Shown: positions 27,031 to 36,545, numbered from the stretch's first letter. The stretch is DNA of 64,000 nucleotides from Hyphomicrobiales bacterium (GCA_027483895.1 JAIXTP010000037.1:1-64000), one strand, 5' to 3'. The notes: a model not told the origin generated them from the letters alone. Program-made: numbers and translations.

Positions 27031-27064
27031 AAAAACCCCCGCATTGCACGATGCGGGGGTTTTC
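27031..27064 (+). terminator. Rho-independent terminator after ctpA
   Basis: ACCCCCGCAT / ATGCGGGGGT with a six-base loop, flanked by AAAAA and TTTT, 20 bp past the ctpA stop. It ends the long obg-to-ctpA transcription unit. Confidence 0.93.
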
Positions 27065-27160
27065 GTTTGCGCTTCGTTAACCATGCAAGGGCATGATCCG
27101 CGCGAAGACCGGGTTTTCAAATGTGCTGCGTACCGGTGAGTCGCCCTTGTCAGAGGCCTC

Positions 27161-28258
27161 ATGTCCGCGCCATTCGACGAATTGTCCCGCCCTCTCGGTT
27201 TGCCCGCCGCCGATCCGACGCCCCGGCACCGCGCCGCGTGGACGACCGGTCTTGTCGTGACCTTGTGCAGCGCCGCTCTGTTCGCGGCGGGCGCGCTTCA
27301 TCTCCGGCTGGTTCCCGCCGGATCGACCGTTCAGGGATCGGCCCAGCAGACGGCGGCGTTCGAGCCGGACCCGATCGTTGAACTGCCCGCGCCCGAGGAT
27401 GACGGCACGCCGGTCGTGCGTTCGGGATTCCCGCCGCAATTGCCCGAGGTCACGGGCGCGATCGCTCGGACGCCCAACATTCTTTCGGCGGGCCTTCTGG
27501 AGACGGGACGCTTCGGCATGCTGCCGCGCGTCGCGCTCGACGGCACGCGCCCGGGCGACGCCCATGCGCGGCCGTTGCGGCCGGGCCTCGACGGCCGTCC
27601 CCGCATCGCCTTGGTGATCGACGCCCGCAAGCTCGATGCGGACGGGCTGCGCGTCGCGAGCCGGCTGCCGGGCGACGTGACGCTCTCCTTCGCTCCCGAT
27701 CAGGATGCCGAGGGCGCGGTGGAGCGCCTGCGCCGCGAAGGGCGGGAAGTGTGGCTGCGCGTGCCGATGGAGCCGCTCGATTATCCCGTGACGGATCCCG
27801 GCCCGAAGACGCTGACCACCTCGGCCCCGGCGGCCGAAAACATCGACCGGCTGCATTGGAGCCTCTCGCGCTTCACCGGATATGCGGGCGTGCTCAACGA
27901 CCGCGGCGAGCGCCTGCTGGTGCATGAGCCCGCGCTGCTGCCGGTGCTGAAGGAGATCTCCGATCGCGGTCTCCTGTTCATGGAAGATGCGGCGCCGACG
28001 CGCAGCCTCGTCCCGGATCTCGCGCGCGGTATGGGCCTCCGGAGCGGGCGGATCGACCTGTCCTTCGAAGCCGCCCGGAAGGGGGGCGAACTGGATGCGG
28101 CGCTTGCCAAATCCGAGGCGATCGCCAAGAAGAAGGGCGTCGCCGCGGTCGCGGTGGTGGTGTCACCGGACGTCATCGACCGGCTCGCCCAATGGATCGA
28201 AAGGCTCGAGGCCAAGGGCATCGCCCTCGTGCCCCTGAGCGCGGTGGTGCGCCCCTGA
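27161..28258 (+). CDS. Divergent polysaccharide deacetylase family protein
   Basis: A 365-aa protein with a single N-terminal membrane anchor (residues ~28-50, [20 protein letters not shown]) and a C-terminal divergent polysaccharide deacetylase domain (PF04748): [62 protein letters not shown]. It is regularly found after envC-ctpA and before rppH, as here. It may trim a carbohydrate of the envelope, but family activity is poorly defined. Its own promoter is likely, given the terminator upstream. Confidence 0.93.
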   Translation: MSAPFDELSRPLGLPAADPTPRHRAAWTTGLVVTLCSAALFAAGALHLRLVPAGSTVQGSAQQTAAFEPDPIVELPAPEDDGTPVVRSGFPPQLPEVTGAIARTPNILSAGLLETGRFGMLPRVALDGTRPGDAHARPLRPGLDGRPRIALVIDARKLDADGLRVASRLPGDVTLSFAPDQDAEGAVERLRREGREVWLRVPMEPLDYPVTDPGPKTLTTSAPAAENIDRLHWSLSRFTGYAGVLNDRGERLLVHEPALLPVLKEISDRGLLFMEDAAPTRSLVPDLARGMGLRSGRIDLSFEAARKGGELDAALAKSEAIAKKKGVAAVAVVVSPDVIDRLAQWIERLEAKGIALVPLSAVVRP

Positions 28259-28277
28259 CGGCGCAAGGAGCGCCTTG

Positions 28278-28775
28278 GTGAAGGATCTGCCTTATCGTCC
28301 CTGCGTCGGCATCATGCTCGTCAACAGGAGCGGCCTCGTCTTCGTCGGTCGCCGCAAGGCCGAAGCGGGCCCCGAGCATGTCGACGACGTTCACGCCTGG
28401 CAGATGCCGCAGGGCGGCATCGACCCCGGCGAAGACCCTTATGTCGCGGCGCTGCGCGAGCTGCGCGAGGAGACGAACGTGACCAGCGTCTCGTTGCTCG
28501 CCGAGGCGCCGGAATGGTTCTCCTACGATCTGCCGGACGCTGTCGCGAAGCAGGCGTGGAAGGGCAAATGGAGGGGGCAGACGCAGAAATGGTTCGCGCT
28601 CCGCTTCGAGGGCGAGGAGTCGGAAATCGACATCCATGACCCCGCGGGCGCGCCTCATCCCGAATTCGACGCTTGGCGGTGGGAGCGGATCGAGCGCCTG
28701 CCGGAGCTGATCATCCCCTTCAAGCGACCCGTCTATGAACGGGTCGTGGAGACGTTCCGGCCGTTGGTCGGCTGA
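28278..28775 (+). CDS. rppH: RNA pyrophosphohydrolase (Nudix)
   Basis: A 165-aa Nudix hydrolase that removes pyrophosphate from the 5' end of mRNAs and triggers decay. The start [26 protein letters not shown] (quoted in part) and the Nudix box [20 protein letters not shown] are complete. A GTG at 28278 sits 7 bp after AAGGAG, better than the TTG three bases earlier. It follows the deacetylase-like gene by 19 bp. Confidence 0.96.
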   Translation: MKDLPYRPCVGIMLVNRSGLVFVGRRKAEAGPEHVDDVHAWQMPQGGIDPGEDPYVAALRELREETNVTSVSLLAEAPEWFSYDLPDAVAKQAWKGKWRGQTQKWFALRFEGEESEIDIHDPAGAPHPEFDAWRWERIERLPELIIPFKRPVYERVVETFRPLVG

Positions 28776-28852
28776 GGAGCGGCATTCCCCGTGCGCGGCC
28801 GATCCGGGCGTCTAGGCGGCCGTCGGAGGGTGGTGTAAGAACGATCCGCGTG

Positions 28853-28937
28853 GCCCCTGTGGCGGAATTGGTAGACGCGCTCGACTCAAAATCGAGTTCC
28901 GCAAGGAGTGCTGGTTCGATCCCGGCCAGGGGCACCA
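28853..28937 (+). tRNA. tRNA-Leu(CAA)
   Basis: An 85-nt class II tRNA beginning GCCCCTGTGGCGGAATTGG. The anticodon stem CTCGA / TCGAG encloses CTCAAAA (anticodon CAA), with a long variable arm, TTCGATC in the T-loop and an encoded CCA. It decodes UUG. Confidence 0.97.
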
Positions 28938-29118
28938 ATCCGCATCATTCGCGTCCGGACGCGTCGCCCGCGTTTTCCCCGACTGTCCGCTGCCGTTCCG
29001 TCATGAGACAAGAGTCTGCGAACGGTGTCGCCCGAGCCGAGGCGATGCCGCTCTGCCTTGCGACCGAAGCGGAGACCGCGCCCTGTCCGATACCGCCGAT
29101 CTTCTGATCCGTTTCGCC

Positions 29119-30360
29119 GTGGTGCTGGCCATCGGGTCGCTCATCGGGCTGGAACGCGGCTGGCAGAAGCGCGAGGAGCCCGCGGGCGGGCGCGCGGCGG
29201 GGCTGAGGACCTTCGCGCTGGCGGCGCTGCTCGGCGGCGTCGCAGCCCAACTCGGCACGCATGTCGCCGGAGCCTCCGCGGTCGGGGCGGGGATCCTGTT
29301 CGGCCTCTGCTTTCTCGGCTTCACGGCGTCGGTGACGCCCTTCTTCCTCGAAGAAAACCGCGCCGAACGACGGTATTCCGCCACCGCGACGGTGGCGGCC
29401 GCGCTGACCTTCGCACTCGGCGGCTATGCCGTCGTCGGCGATCTCCGGGTCGCTTCGGCGCTGGCCGTGACCGCCACGGCGATCCTCGCCTTCCGCGAGC
29501 CCCTGCACGGCTGGGTCCGGGCGATCAGCGGTCCCGAACTCCGCTCCGCGCTGGCGCTCCTCGCCATGAGCGTGGTCATCCTGCCCGTGCTGCCCGACGG
29601 ACCCGTCGGGCCGTTCGGCGGCGTCGATCCGCGGGAGGTCTGGCTGATCGCCATCGTGCTCGCGGGCATGTCCTTCGCGGGCTATCTCGCGGTGAAGCAT
29701 CTGGGGCCTGACCGCGGCGTCATCGTCGCGGGGCTCGCGGGCGGGCTCGCCTCGTCCACCGCGGTGACCGTGACCAATGCGCGGAGTGCGGCGCGGGAAG
29801 GAGCGGCGCCGCGCCTGCTTGCCGCGGGCGTCGCGATGGCGAGCGCCGTGATGTATCTGCGCGTCGCCGTGCTCACGGCGGCCGTGAATGACGACGTCTT
29901 CGGAGCGGTGGTCGTTCCCCTCGCGGCCGCGGCCACGGCGGCGCTCGCGATCGGCATTCTTGCCGCACGACGTTCGCAGGCGGGCACGGGCGCGGACGGA
30001 GCGTTCCGAAACCCGGTCGAATTCCGTTTCGTCTTCGCCTTCGCCGCCGTGCTTGCGGCCGTGATGCTGCTCTCGCATGCGGTGGCCGAACGTTTCGGCG
30101 GCACGGGCTCGGTGCTCGGGGCGGCCGTGGCGGGCGTGCTGGATGTCGATGCCATCACGATCGCGACCGCCCGGCTCGTCCCGCAGCTGCTCGACGCACG
30201 CACCGCGGCCGTCGCGATCCTGACCGGGGTCGCCACCGACATGCTGGGCAAGATCGGCATCGGTCTCGCGATCGCGGGCCGGCGCTTCGCGCTCGAGGTG
30301 GCGGCGGTCGCCCTGAGCTCGCTGGGGACCGGGGCGGTCGTCTGGTTCGCCGCGTCATGA
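29119..30360 (+). CDS. MgtC/SapB and DUF4010 family membrane protein
   Basis: A 413-aa multi-spanning membrane protein. The N-terminal MgtC/SapB-like part (VLAIGSLIGLERGWQKR, AGLRTFALAALLGG) is followed by the DUF4010 part, with about 11-12 hydrophobic segments in total. Function is unknown in this branch. The first usable start is GTG 29119. However, in-frame codons just upstream encode LSDTADLLIRFA, which looks like the missing start of the first helix and has only a CTG (29083) as initiator, so the true N-terminus may lie there. Confidence 0.9.
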   Translation: MVLAIGSLIGLERGWQKREEPAGGRAAGLRTFALAALLGGVAAQLGTHVAGASAVGAGILFGLCFLGFTASVTPFFLEENRAERRYSATATVAAALTFALGGYAVVGDLRVASALAVTATAILAFREPLHGWVRAISGPELRSALALLAMSVVILPVLPDGPVGPFGGVDPREVWLIAIVLAGMSFAGYLAVKHLGPDRGVIVAGLAGGLASSTAVTVTNARSAAREGAAPRLLAAGVAMASAVMYLRVAVLTAAVNDDVFGAVVVPLAAAATAALAIGILAARRSQAGTGADGAFRNPVEFRFVFAFAAVLAAVMLLSHAVAERFGGTGSVLGAAVAGVLDVDAITIATARLVPQLLDARTAAVAILTGVATDMLGKIGIGLAIAGRRFALEVAAVALSSLGTGAVVWFAAS

Positions 30361-30490
30361 GGCGGCCGCCTTCGGGGTTGGTCGGCCGGCGGAAGCGGGG
30401 TATGCAGCCCTCGTTCCGGGTCCGCCGCTCCGCGGGGAACGGCCGAGCCCGCGATCGCGTTCACCTCACGCCGTCCCGAACGGAGCCGCG

Positions 30491-31072
30491 ATGCTGAGAC
30501 GCCTTTATGACGCAACCGTCGCGTTGGCCGCGGGTCCGCGCGCGACTTGGGCGCTCGCGGCGGTCTCCTTCGCGGAAAGCTCCTTCTTCCCGGTCCCGCC
30601 GGACGTGATGCTGGCGCCGATGGCTCTGGCGCGGCCCGAGCGCGCCTATCGTTATGCGTTGGTCTGCACCATCGCGTCCGTGCTGGGCGGGATCGCGGGT
30701 TACGCCATCGGCTCGCTGCTGTTCGACAGCGTCGGCCTCTGGCTCCTGAACCTCTACGGCTACGGCGCGAAGATCGAAGCCGTGCGGGCCTTCTATGCCG
30801 AATGGGGCGCTCTCTTCATCCTCGTGAAGGGCCTGACGCCCATTCCCTACAAGGTCGTGACGATCGTCTCCGGCGCGCTCGACTATGATTTCGCGATGTT
30901 CGTGGTCCTGTCGGTGATCACGCGCGGCGCGCGCTTCTTCATTCTGGCGGGCCTGTTCAACCGATTCGGCGGCCCGATCCGGCTTTTCCTCGAAAAGCAT
31001 CTCGTCGCGGTGACGGTCGGTGCCGTCGCGGTCGTGGTTCTCGGTTTCGTGGCTTTGGGCAAGCTCTTCTGA
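30491..31072 (+). CDS. DedA/YqaA family membrane protein
   Basis: A 193-aa inner-membrane protein of the VTT/SNARE-associated (YqaA) family. AAVSFAESSFFPVPPDVMLAPMAL near residues 19-42 is the conserved re-entrant motif with Glu and Pro residues, and VKGLTPIPYKVVTIVSGAL near 116-134 is the second. Members affect lipid carrier or phospholipid translocation and membrane homeostasis. Its stop overlaps the dsbB start by one base. Confidence 0.93.
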   Translation: MLRRLYDATVALAAGPRATWALAAVSFAESSFFPVPPDVMLAPMALARPERAYRYALVCTIASVLGGIAGYAIGSLLFDSVGLWLLNLYGYGAKIEAVRAFYAEWGALFILVKGLTPIPYKVVTIVSGALDYDFAMFVVLSVITRGARFFILAGLFNRFGGPIRLFLEKHLVAVTVGAVAVVVLGFVALGKLF

Positions 31073-31605
31073 TGTCCTCGTCCTATATCCCGCTCCGTCC
31101 GGCCGCCGCCGCCGGTTTCGTGCTCCTGATCGCGGGTGCCGCCATTGCCGGGGCGTGGTTCATCGAACTCGTCCTCGGCGTGAAGCCCTGCCCGCTCTGC
31201 CTCCAGCAGCGGATCCCCTATTATCTCGGCCTGCCGCTATCGATCGCGGCGCTGTTTCTCGCCCTGCGCGGAGCGGTTCGGCCTGCATCGCTGCTGCTGG
31301 CGCTCGTGGCGCCGGTCTTCGTGGTCGGCGCGGGGATCGGCGTCTATCACGCCGGCATCGAGTGGAAGCTCTGGGCGGGCCCCGCCGGCTGTTCCGGCGG
31401 CGCGGCGGCGGATGCGGGCATGCAGGACTTCCTGAAGCAGCTCTCAACGGCCACGGTGATCCGCTGCGACGAGGTCGCGTTCCGCCTTCTCGGCCAGTCT
31501 CTGGCCGTCTGGAACGTGATCGTCTCGGGTGCCGCAGCGGTCGTCGCCGGATCGGCCGCGCTCGGCGGCCTGCGCGATCAGGGTTCCAGCTCGCTGTCCC
31601 AGTAG
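31072..31605 (+). CDS. dsbB: Disulfide bond formation protein B
   Basis: A 177-aa four-helix membrane protein that re-oxidises DsbA and passes electrons to quinone. The first active pair is Cys40/Cys43 in GVKPCPLCLQQRIPY. The second pair is a Cys in AGCSGG (about 104) and one in VIRCDEV (about 130), on the second periplasmic loop. It is translationally linked to the DedA-like gene. Its last 28 bp overlap the convergent HNH gene. Confidence 0.95.
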   Translation: MSSSYIPLRPAAAAGFVLLIAGAAIAGAWFIELVLGVKPCPLCLQQRIPYYLGLPLSIAALFLALRGAVRPASLLLALVAPVFVVGAGIGVYHAGIEWKLWAGPAGCSGGAAADAGMQDFLKQLSTATVIRCDEVAFRLLGQSLAVWNVIVSGAAAVVAGSAALGGLRDQGSSSLSQ

Positions 31606-32147
31606 AGATAGTCCAGCCAGCTTTCGTGCAGATAGTTCGGCGGGAACAGCCGCCCGTTGCGGTGCAGGTCCTGCACGGTCGGGGCGAAAGGCTTCTGCAA
31701 CGGGACCATGCCGACATCGGCCGGCAGCCGGTCGCCCTTGCGCAGATTGCAGGGCGAGCAGGCCGCGACGACGTTCTCCCACGTCGTCTGGCCGCCCTTC
31801 GAGCGCGGGATCACGTGGTCGAAGGTGAGGTCTTCGCGGATGTTGCAGTATTGGCAGGTGAAGCGGTCGCGCAGGAAGACGTTGAAGCGCGTGAAGGCCG
31901 GGTGCCGCGACGGCTTGATGTAGCTCTTGAGGCAAACGACCGAGGGGAGGCGGATTTCCGAGCTCGGGCTGCGGATCGTCCGGTCGTAGGAGGCGATGAT
32001 GTTCACGCGGTCGAGAAAGACCGCCTTGATCGCGTCCTGCCAGCTCCAGAGCGACAAGGGGTAATAGCTCAACGGGCGATAGTCTGCGTTGAGCACCAAG
32101 GCCGGACAGGCATCCGGCGAAACGGGCGGACGGACGTGGATCGTCAC
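31578..32147 (-). CDS. HNH endonuclease
   Basis: A 189-aa protein with a single HNH domain: CQYCNIREDLTFDHVIPRSKGG, then NVVAACSPCNLRKGDR. These provide two zinc CxxC pairs (CQYC, CSPC), the DH catalytic pair and the Asn. This stand-alone type is widely conserved in alphaproteobacteria, with a longer N-terminus (ALVLNADYRPLSYYPLSLWSW). Role unknown; it shows no link to a restriction or phage system here. Confidence 0.93.
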   Translation of the reverse strand: MTIHVRPPVSPDACPALVLNADYRPLSYYPLSLWSWQDAIKAVFLDRVNIIASYDRTIRSPSSEIRLPSVVCLKSYIKPSRHPAFTRFNVFLRDRFTCQYCNIREDLTFDHVIPRSKGGQTTWENVVAACSPCNLRKGDRLPADVGMVPLQKPFAPTVQDLHRNGRLFPPNYLHESWLDYLYWDSELEP

Positions 32148-32249
32148 CGACCGGCTCTCCTTCGGATTCGGAACGAATCTCAGGCAAGGACAGTCTACAG
32201 GTCGTGCGACGAAATTGTGAAGCGGCCCCGGATCGGGCCGCTCGGCGGC

Positions 32250-33131
32250 TCAGCGCGTCGGGACGGGCTTCTCGCCGCGATAGTCGTAGAAGCCGCGGTT
32301 CGTCTTGCGGCCCAGCCAGCCGGCCTCGACATATTTCACGAGCAGCGGGCAGGGGCGGTATTTCGAGTCCGCAAGGCCCTCATGCAGAACCTGCATCACC
32401 GAGAGACAGGTATCGAGGCCGATGAAGTCGGCGAGCTGCAGCGGGCCCATCGGGTGATTGGCGCCGAGCCGCATGGCCGTGTCGATGGCGTCGACCGAGC
32501 CCACGCCCTCATAGAGCGTGTAGATCGCCTCGTTGATCATCGGCAGCAGGATGCGGTTGACGATGAAGGCCGGGAAGTCTTCGGCGGTCGTCACCGTCTT
32601 GCCGAGCGCTGTGATGAAAGCGCGCGCCGAGTCGAAGGTGGGGTCTTCCGTCGCGATGCCGCGGATCAGCTCGACGAGCTGCATGCGGGGGACGGGGTTC
32701 ATGAAATGGATGCCGATGAAGCGCTCGGGCCGGTCCGTGACCGAGGCGAGGCGCGTGATCGAGATCGAAGAGGTGTTGGACGCGAGCATCGCGTCGGGCT
32801 TCAGCGCCGGGCAGAGGGCGATGAAGATCTTCTTCTTGATCTCCTCGTTCTCCGTCGCGGCCTCGATCACGAGATCGCAACGGCCGACATCGTCGAGGCC
32901 CGGCCCCGCGGCGATGCGCTCCAGCGCCACGCGGCGCTCGTCTTCGGCCATCGCGCCGCGGCCGACCAGCTTGGCGAGGTTGCCGTTGATGGTCGCGAGG
33001 CCCGCATTGATCCGATCTTCGCTCACGTCATGCAGCACGACGTCGAAGCCCGCGGTCGCGCAGACCTGGGCGATGCCGTTGCCCATCTGGCCGGCGCCGA
33101 TGATTCCGATGCTGCGGATTTCGATGGACAT
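32250..33131 (-). CDS. 3-hydroxybutyryl-CoA dehydrogenase
   Basis: A 293-aa NAD-dependent 3-hydroxyacyl-CoA dehydrogenase. N-terminal Rossmann fold with SIGIIGAGQMGNGIAQVCA; SNTSSISITRLAS; the catalytic segment GIHFMNPVPRMQLVELIRG (His and Glu); C-terminal helical domain with ANHPMGPLQLADFIGLDTCL. It follows etfBA on the same strand, as in many relatives, and works in fatty acid or butyrate oxidation. Confidence 0.97.
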   Translation of the reverse strand: MSIEIRSIGIIGAGQMGNGIAQVCATAGFDVVLHDVSEDRINAGLATINGNLAKLVGRGAMAEDERRVALERIAAGPGLDDVGRCDLVIEAATENEEIKKKIFIALCPALKPDAMLASNTSSISITRLASVTDRPERFIGIHFMNPVPRMQLVELIRGIATEDPTFDSARAFITALGKTVTTAEDFPAFIVNRILLPMINEAIYTLYEGVGSVDAIDTAMRLGANHPMGPLQLADFIGLDTCLSVMQVLHEGLADSKYRPCPLLVKYVEAGWLGRKTNRGFYDYRGEKPVPTR

Positions 33132-33166
33132 GGGTACCTGCTCGCGCGTCGCGCCTGAATGGAGGA

Positions 33167-33195
33167 GGGCCGCGCTCCGGAAAGAAGCGCGGCCC
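33167..33195 (-). terminator. Hairpin between etfA and the 3-hydroxybutyryl-CoA dehydrogenase gene
   Basis: GGGCCGCGCT / AGCGCGGCCC, a perfect 10-bp stem with a 9-base loop, 11 bp past the etfA stop on the minus strand. There is no T-run, so it may only attenuate read-through or protect the upstream mRNA. Confidence 0.45.
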
Positions 33196-33205
33196 GTGTC
33201 GTTCG

Positions 33206-34144
33206 TCAGCCTTTGGCCAGTTCCTGCTTGAGCTCGGGCAGGGCGGTGAAGAGGTCGGCTACGAGGCCGTAATCGGCGACCTGGAAGATCGGCGCCTCTT
33301 CGTCCTTGTTGATGGCCACGATGACCTTCGAGTCCTTCATGCCCGCGAGATGCTGGATCGCCCCGGAAATGCCGACCGCGATGTAGAGGTCGGGGGCGAC
33401 CACCTTGCCGGTCTGGCCGACCTGCCAGTCGTTCGGGGCGTAGCCCGCGTCGACCGCCGCGCGCGAGGCGCCCATCGCCGCGCCGAGCGCATCGGCGACG
33501 GGTTCGATGTAGGTCTTGAAGTTCTCGGCGTTCTGCATCGCGCGGCCGCCGGAAATGATGATCCGCGCCGAGGTCAGTTCGGGACGGTCGGACTTCGACA
33601 GTTCCTCGCCCTTGAACGACGACACGGCCGGATCGGCAGCGGCGGCCACGGCCTCGATCGCCGCCGAGCCGCCGTTGCCGGAGGCCTGGAAGGAGGCCGT
33701 GCGGACCGTCAGCACCTTCTTGGCGTCGGTCGACTGAACCGTCTGGATCGCGTTGCCCGCATAGATCGGACGCTCGAACGTGTCGGCCGAGACGACCTTG
33801 GTCACTTCCGAGATCTGCATGACGTCCAAGAGCGCCGCGACGCGCGGCAGCGTGTTCTTGCCGTTCGAGGTGGCGGGCGCGACGATCGCGTCATAGCCGC
33901 CCGCGAGCGACACGACGAGATCGGCGACCGGCTCCGCGAGGCGGTTCGCATAGGTCGGCGCGTCGGCGACGAGCACCTTCTCGACGCCTTCGAGCTTGGA
34001 CGCGGCCTGAGCGGCGGCCGAGCAGCCCGAACCGGCCACGAGGACGTGGACGGGGCCGCCGAGCGCGCGGGCGGCGGTGAGCGCCTTCGCGGTGGCGTCC
34101 TTCAGCGAGGCGTCGTCATGTTCGGCGATGAGCAGCGCGGCCAT
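33206..34144 (-). CDS. etfA: Electron transfer flavoprotein subunit alpha
   Basis: A 312-aa FAD-binding subunit. The C-terminal FAD domain is clear: [64 protein letters not shown] (parts) and [12 protein letters not shown]. It takes electrons from acyl-CoA dehydrogenases and passes them to ETF:quinone oxidoreductase. etfB ends one base upstream. Confidence 0.98.
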   Translation of the reverse strand: MAALLIAEHDDASLKDATAKALTAARALGGPVHVLVAGSGCSAAAQAASKLEGVEKVLVADAPTYANRLAEPVADLVVSLAGGYDAIVAPATSNGKNTLPRVAALLDVMQISEVTKVVSADTFERPIYAGNAIQTVQSTDAKKVLTVRTASFQASGNGGSAAIEAVAAAADPAVSSFKGEELSKSDRPELTSARIIISGGRAMQNAENFKTYIEPVADALGAAMGASRAAVDAGYAPNDWQVGQTGKVVAPDLYIAVGISGAIQHLAGMKDSKVIVAINKDEEAPIFQVADYGLVADLFTALPELKQELAKG

Positions 34145-34145
34145 A

Positions 34146-34895
34146 TCAGAGCACTCCCGCTTCGGTCTTCAGCTTCCCGACGAGTTCGGCGACGGAGCCG
34201 ACCTTGGCGCCGGCCTTGCGGGCCGCGGGCTCGGCGGTGTTCAGCACCTTGAGCCGGGGCGCGACGTCGACGCCGTAATCGCCGGGGGCCTTCTCGTCGA
34301 GCGGCTTCTTCTTCGCCTTCATGATGTTCGGCAGCGAAGCATAGCGCGGCTCGTTGAGGCGGAGGTCCGTGGTCACGATGGCCGGGAGCTTCAGCTCGAC
34401 CGTCTGCAGGCCGCCGTCGATCTCGCGCGTCACGGCGACCGAGTCGCCCGAGATCTCGACCTTGGAGGCGAAGGTGCCCTGCGGGCGGCCCGTCAGCGCC
34501 GCCAGCATCTGGCCGGTGGCGTTGGAATCGTCGTCGATGGCCTGCTTGCCGAGAATGACGAGGCCGGGGCCTTCGGCCTCCATGACGCCCTTCAGGATCT
34601 TGGCGACGGCGAGCGGCTCGACGGGAGCGTCCGTCTTCACGAGGATGCCGCGGTCGGCGCCCATCGCGAGCGCCGTGCGGATCGTCTCGGCCGCTTGCGC
34701 GGGTCCGATCGAGACCACCACGATTTCGCTCGCCTTGCCCGCTTCCTTCAGACGGATCGCCTCTTCGACGGCGATCTCGTCGAAGGGGTTCATCGACATC
34801 TTCACGTTCGCGAGTTCCACTCCCGATCCGTCCGGCTTCACCCGGATCTTCACGTTGTAGTCGACAACCCGCTTCACGGGCACGAGGAGCTTCAT
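34146..34895 (-). CDS. etfB: Electron transfer flavoprotein subunit beta
   Basis: A 249-aa AMP-binding subunit. [19 protein letters not shown] and [19 protein letters not shown] are the family opening, and [21 protein letters not shown] is the ETF-beta signature. The start at 34895 gives the standard length; an ATG nine bases upstream also exists. It forms the heterodimer with EtfA encoded next to it. Confidence 0.98.
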   Translation of the reverse strand: MKLLVPVKRVVDYNVKIRVKPDGSGVELANVKMSMNPFDEIAVEEAIRLKEAGKASEIVVVSIGPAQAAETIRTALAMGADRGILVKTDAPVEPLAVAKILKGVMEAEGPGLVILGKQAIDDDSNATGQMLAALTGRPQGTFASKVEISGDSVAVTREIDGGLQTVELKLPAIVTTDLRLNEPRYASLPNIMKAKKKPLDEKAPGDYGVDVAPRLKVLNTAEPAARKAGAKVGSVAELVGKLKTEAGVL

Positions 34896-35096
34896 CCGAT
34901 CCATCCCCGGACCCGGTGCGGCCAAGGCCGGCGGGTCCTCTGTTCCGTACGCTGAACGACGCGCGGACACGCACGCGCCGGGGGACCGGAACGCGACGCG
35001 TCCGGCCCGAAGTGTTCGGGACCGTAATCGTCGCCCGGAAGCGTTGTCAACGCGCCGAAATACGGAGAAGAGGCCGTCTTTACCCGGCGAACGGGC

Positions 35097-35678
35097 TCAG
35101 CGGGTCGCGCCCGGAACCCAGAGCACGTCGCCCTCGCCGCGCCGGTTCACGTAACGCGATGCGACGAAGAGGAAGTCGGAGAGCCGATTCACATAGCGCA
35201 GCGCAGCATCGCCGACCTTTTCCTCGGGCCGGGACGCGAGTTCGACCATGAGCCGCTCGGCGCGGCGGCTGACCGTGCGGGCCTGATGGAGATATGCGGC
35301 CGCCGCGGAGCCGCCCGGCAGAACGAAGGACCGAAGCGGCTTCAGCTCCTCGTTGAGCAGGTCGATCTCGCGCTCGATGCGCTCGACCTGGGCCGGGATG
35401 ATGCGCAGCGGCTCGTAGTCGAGCGGCTTGCCGGTATCGGGCGTGCAGAGATCCGCGCCGAGGTCGAAGAGATCGTTCTGGATCCGCCCGAGCATGGCGT
35501 CGACCAGCGGCTCGGCGGCCGCCGTATGCAGGCGAGCGAGGCCGATCACCGAATTGGTCTCGTCCACGGTGCCGTAGGCGTCGATCCGGAGGTCGAATTT
35601 CGGCCGACGCTCGCCGGTGCCCAGCGCCGTGGTGCCGTTGTCGCCGGTGCGCGTGTAGATGCGATTCAGTACGACCAT
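35097..35678 (-). CDS. PduO-type cob(I)yrinic acid a,c-diamide adenosyltransferase
   Basis: A 193-aa ATP:corrinoid adenosyltransferase forming adenosylcobalamin. NRIYTRTGDNGTTALGTGERRPK (residues 5-27) is the ATP-binding N-terminus; FVLPGGSAAAAYLHQARTVSRRAERL and YVNRLSDFLFVASRYVNRR carry the conserved Arg and Asn of the PduO family. Its place upstream of etfBA is conserved in related alphaproteobacteria and may reflect methylmalonyl-CoA mutase use in acyl catabolism. Confidence 0.96.
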   Translation of the reverse strand: MVVLNRIYTRTGDNGTTALGTGERRPKFDLRIDAYGTVDETNSVIGLARLHTAAAEPLVDAMLGRIQNDLFDLGADLCTPDTGKPLDYEPLRIIPAQVERIEREIDLLNEELKPLRSFVLPGGSAAAAYLHQARTVSRRAERLMVELASRPEEKVGDAALRYVNRLSDFLFVASRYVNRRGEGDVLWVPGATR

Positions 35679-35741
35679 GCGGATCCGCCTCCCGTCAGGC
35701 CGGGGATATAACGCGGATCGGCCGAACGTGAAGCGGTATCG

Positions 35742-36278
35742 TCAGAAAGCGTAGCCGAGACGCAGACCGAAATTGGTCAGGCCACGATTCTGGTCGCACA
35801 GACCAGCGTTGGAGACATGCTCGATGGTCGCCATCGCACTCAGGCTTTCGGAGAAACGCCAGCCCATCGATCCCGATTCGCGGAAGCCCCAGGAGCAGCC
35901 CATGGCCAGCCTGCCCGGCCGCTGGGCGAATTTCCCGTCATGGATCGCGGCGCCGAAGCTTCCTTCGACGAAGAGGCGCTTGGTGACGTCGTAGTTCCAG
36001 GTCAGGCCCGCATAGGCATGGCTGGTATCGCCCGCGGTGTTGACGGTCGTGCCGATATGGGCCCTCGGAACGACGGCCTGCCATTCCGGCGCGGCGGAGA
36101 AGAGCTTCGGGGATAGCAGCTCTGCGTTGAGGTCGACGCTGCCGGCCTCGGGGGATACGGCGTCATGCACGAAGACGCCGCCGCGGATCTCCCAGCGCGC
36201 GGCCTGCTGGGCCGAAGCCGCCACGATCGATGCCGCGAGCACGGCGAGCGCCGCAAGAGCCGTCCCAGCACGCATCAT
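35742..36278 (-). CDS. Acyloxyacyl hydrolase / PagL-like lipid A 3-O-deacylase
   Basis: A 178-aa outer-membrane protein. Signal peptide MMRAGTALAALAVLAASIVA, cleaved near residue 23; then about eight beta strands. The PagL active-site pattern HxSN is present as IEHVSNAG (His154, Ser156), ending in GLRLGYAF with the terminal Phe typical of barrels. It would remove the 3-linked acyl chain from lipid A and modulate endotoxicity and membrane properties. It lies between the twin transmembrane gene and the corrinoid adenosyltransferase. Confidence 0.88.
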   Translation of the reverse strand: MMRAGTALAALAVLAASIVAASAQQAARWEIRGGVFVHDAVSPEAGSVDLNAELLSPKLFSAAPEWQAVVPRAHIGTTVNTAGDTSHAYAGLTWNYDVTKRLFVEGSFGAAIHDGKFAQRPGRLAMGCSWGFRESGSMGWRFSESLSAMATIEHVSNAGLCDQNRGLTNFGLRLGYAF

Positions 36279-36359
36279 GAACCCCCGGTTGCTTCGGTCC
36301 GGACCATAAACCACACTTGCGATACGTCAAACCGGACTGCCGGGTTTCGCCGAGGAGCG

Positions 36360-36545
36360 TCAGCCCTTCATCCAGATCGCGAACATGATGAGGAGCACGG
36401 CGACGAATTGCAGGATCACCCGCCACCGCATGAGCGTCTGAGACCGATTCGGGCTTCCGCCGCGCATCATGTTGACGAGGCCGAGCACCAGAACGACCGC
36501 CACGGCCGCCACGGCGAAGGGAACGAGGGCGTCGATGAAGGTCAT
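36360..36545 (-). CDS. Twin transmembrane protein (HIG1-like)
   Basis: A 61-aa membrane protein with two helices (residues 8-25 and 45-60) joined by a basic loop MMRGGSPNRSQTLMRWRV. This loop and gene position near the corrinoid adenosyltransferase and etf genes are conserved in Hyphomicrobiales. HIG1-domain proteins elsewhere associate with respiratory complexes; the role here is unknown. Confidence 0.9.
   Translation of the reverse strand: MTFIDALVPFAVAAVAVVLVLGLVNMMRGGSPNRSQTLMRWRVILQFVAVLLIMFAIWMKG

Noticed and set aside
28850-29107. Open frame beginning MAPVAELVDALDSKSS
   Set aside because: It translates the tRNA-Leu gene; VAELVDALDSKSS is a well-known artefact of tRNA-Leu sequences.
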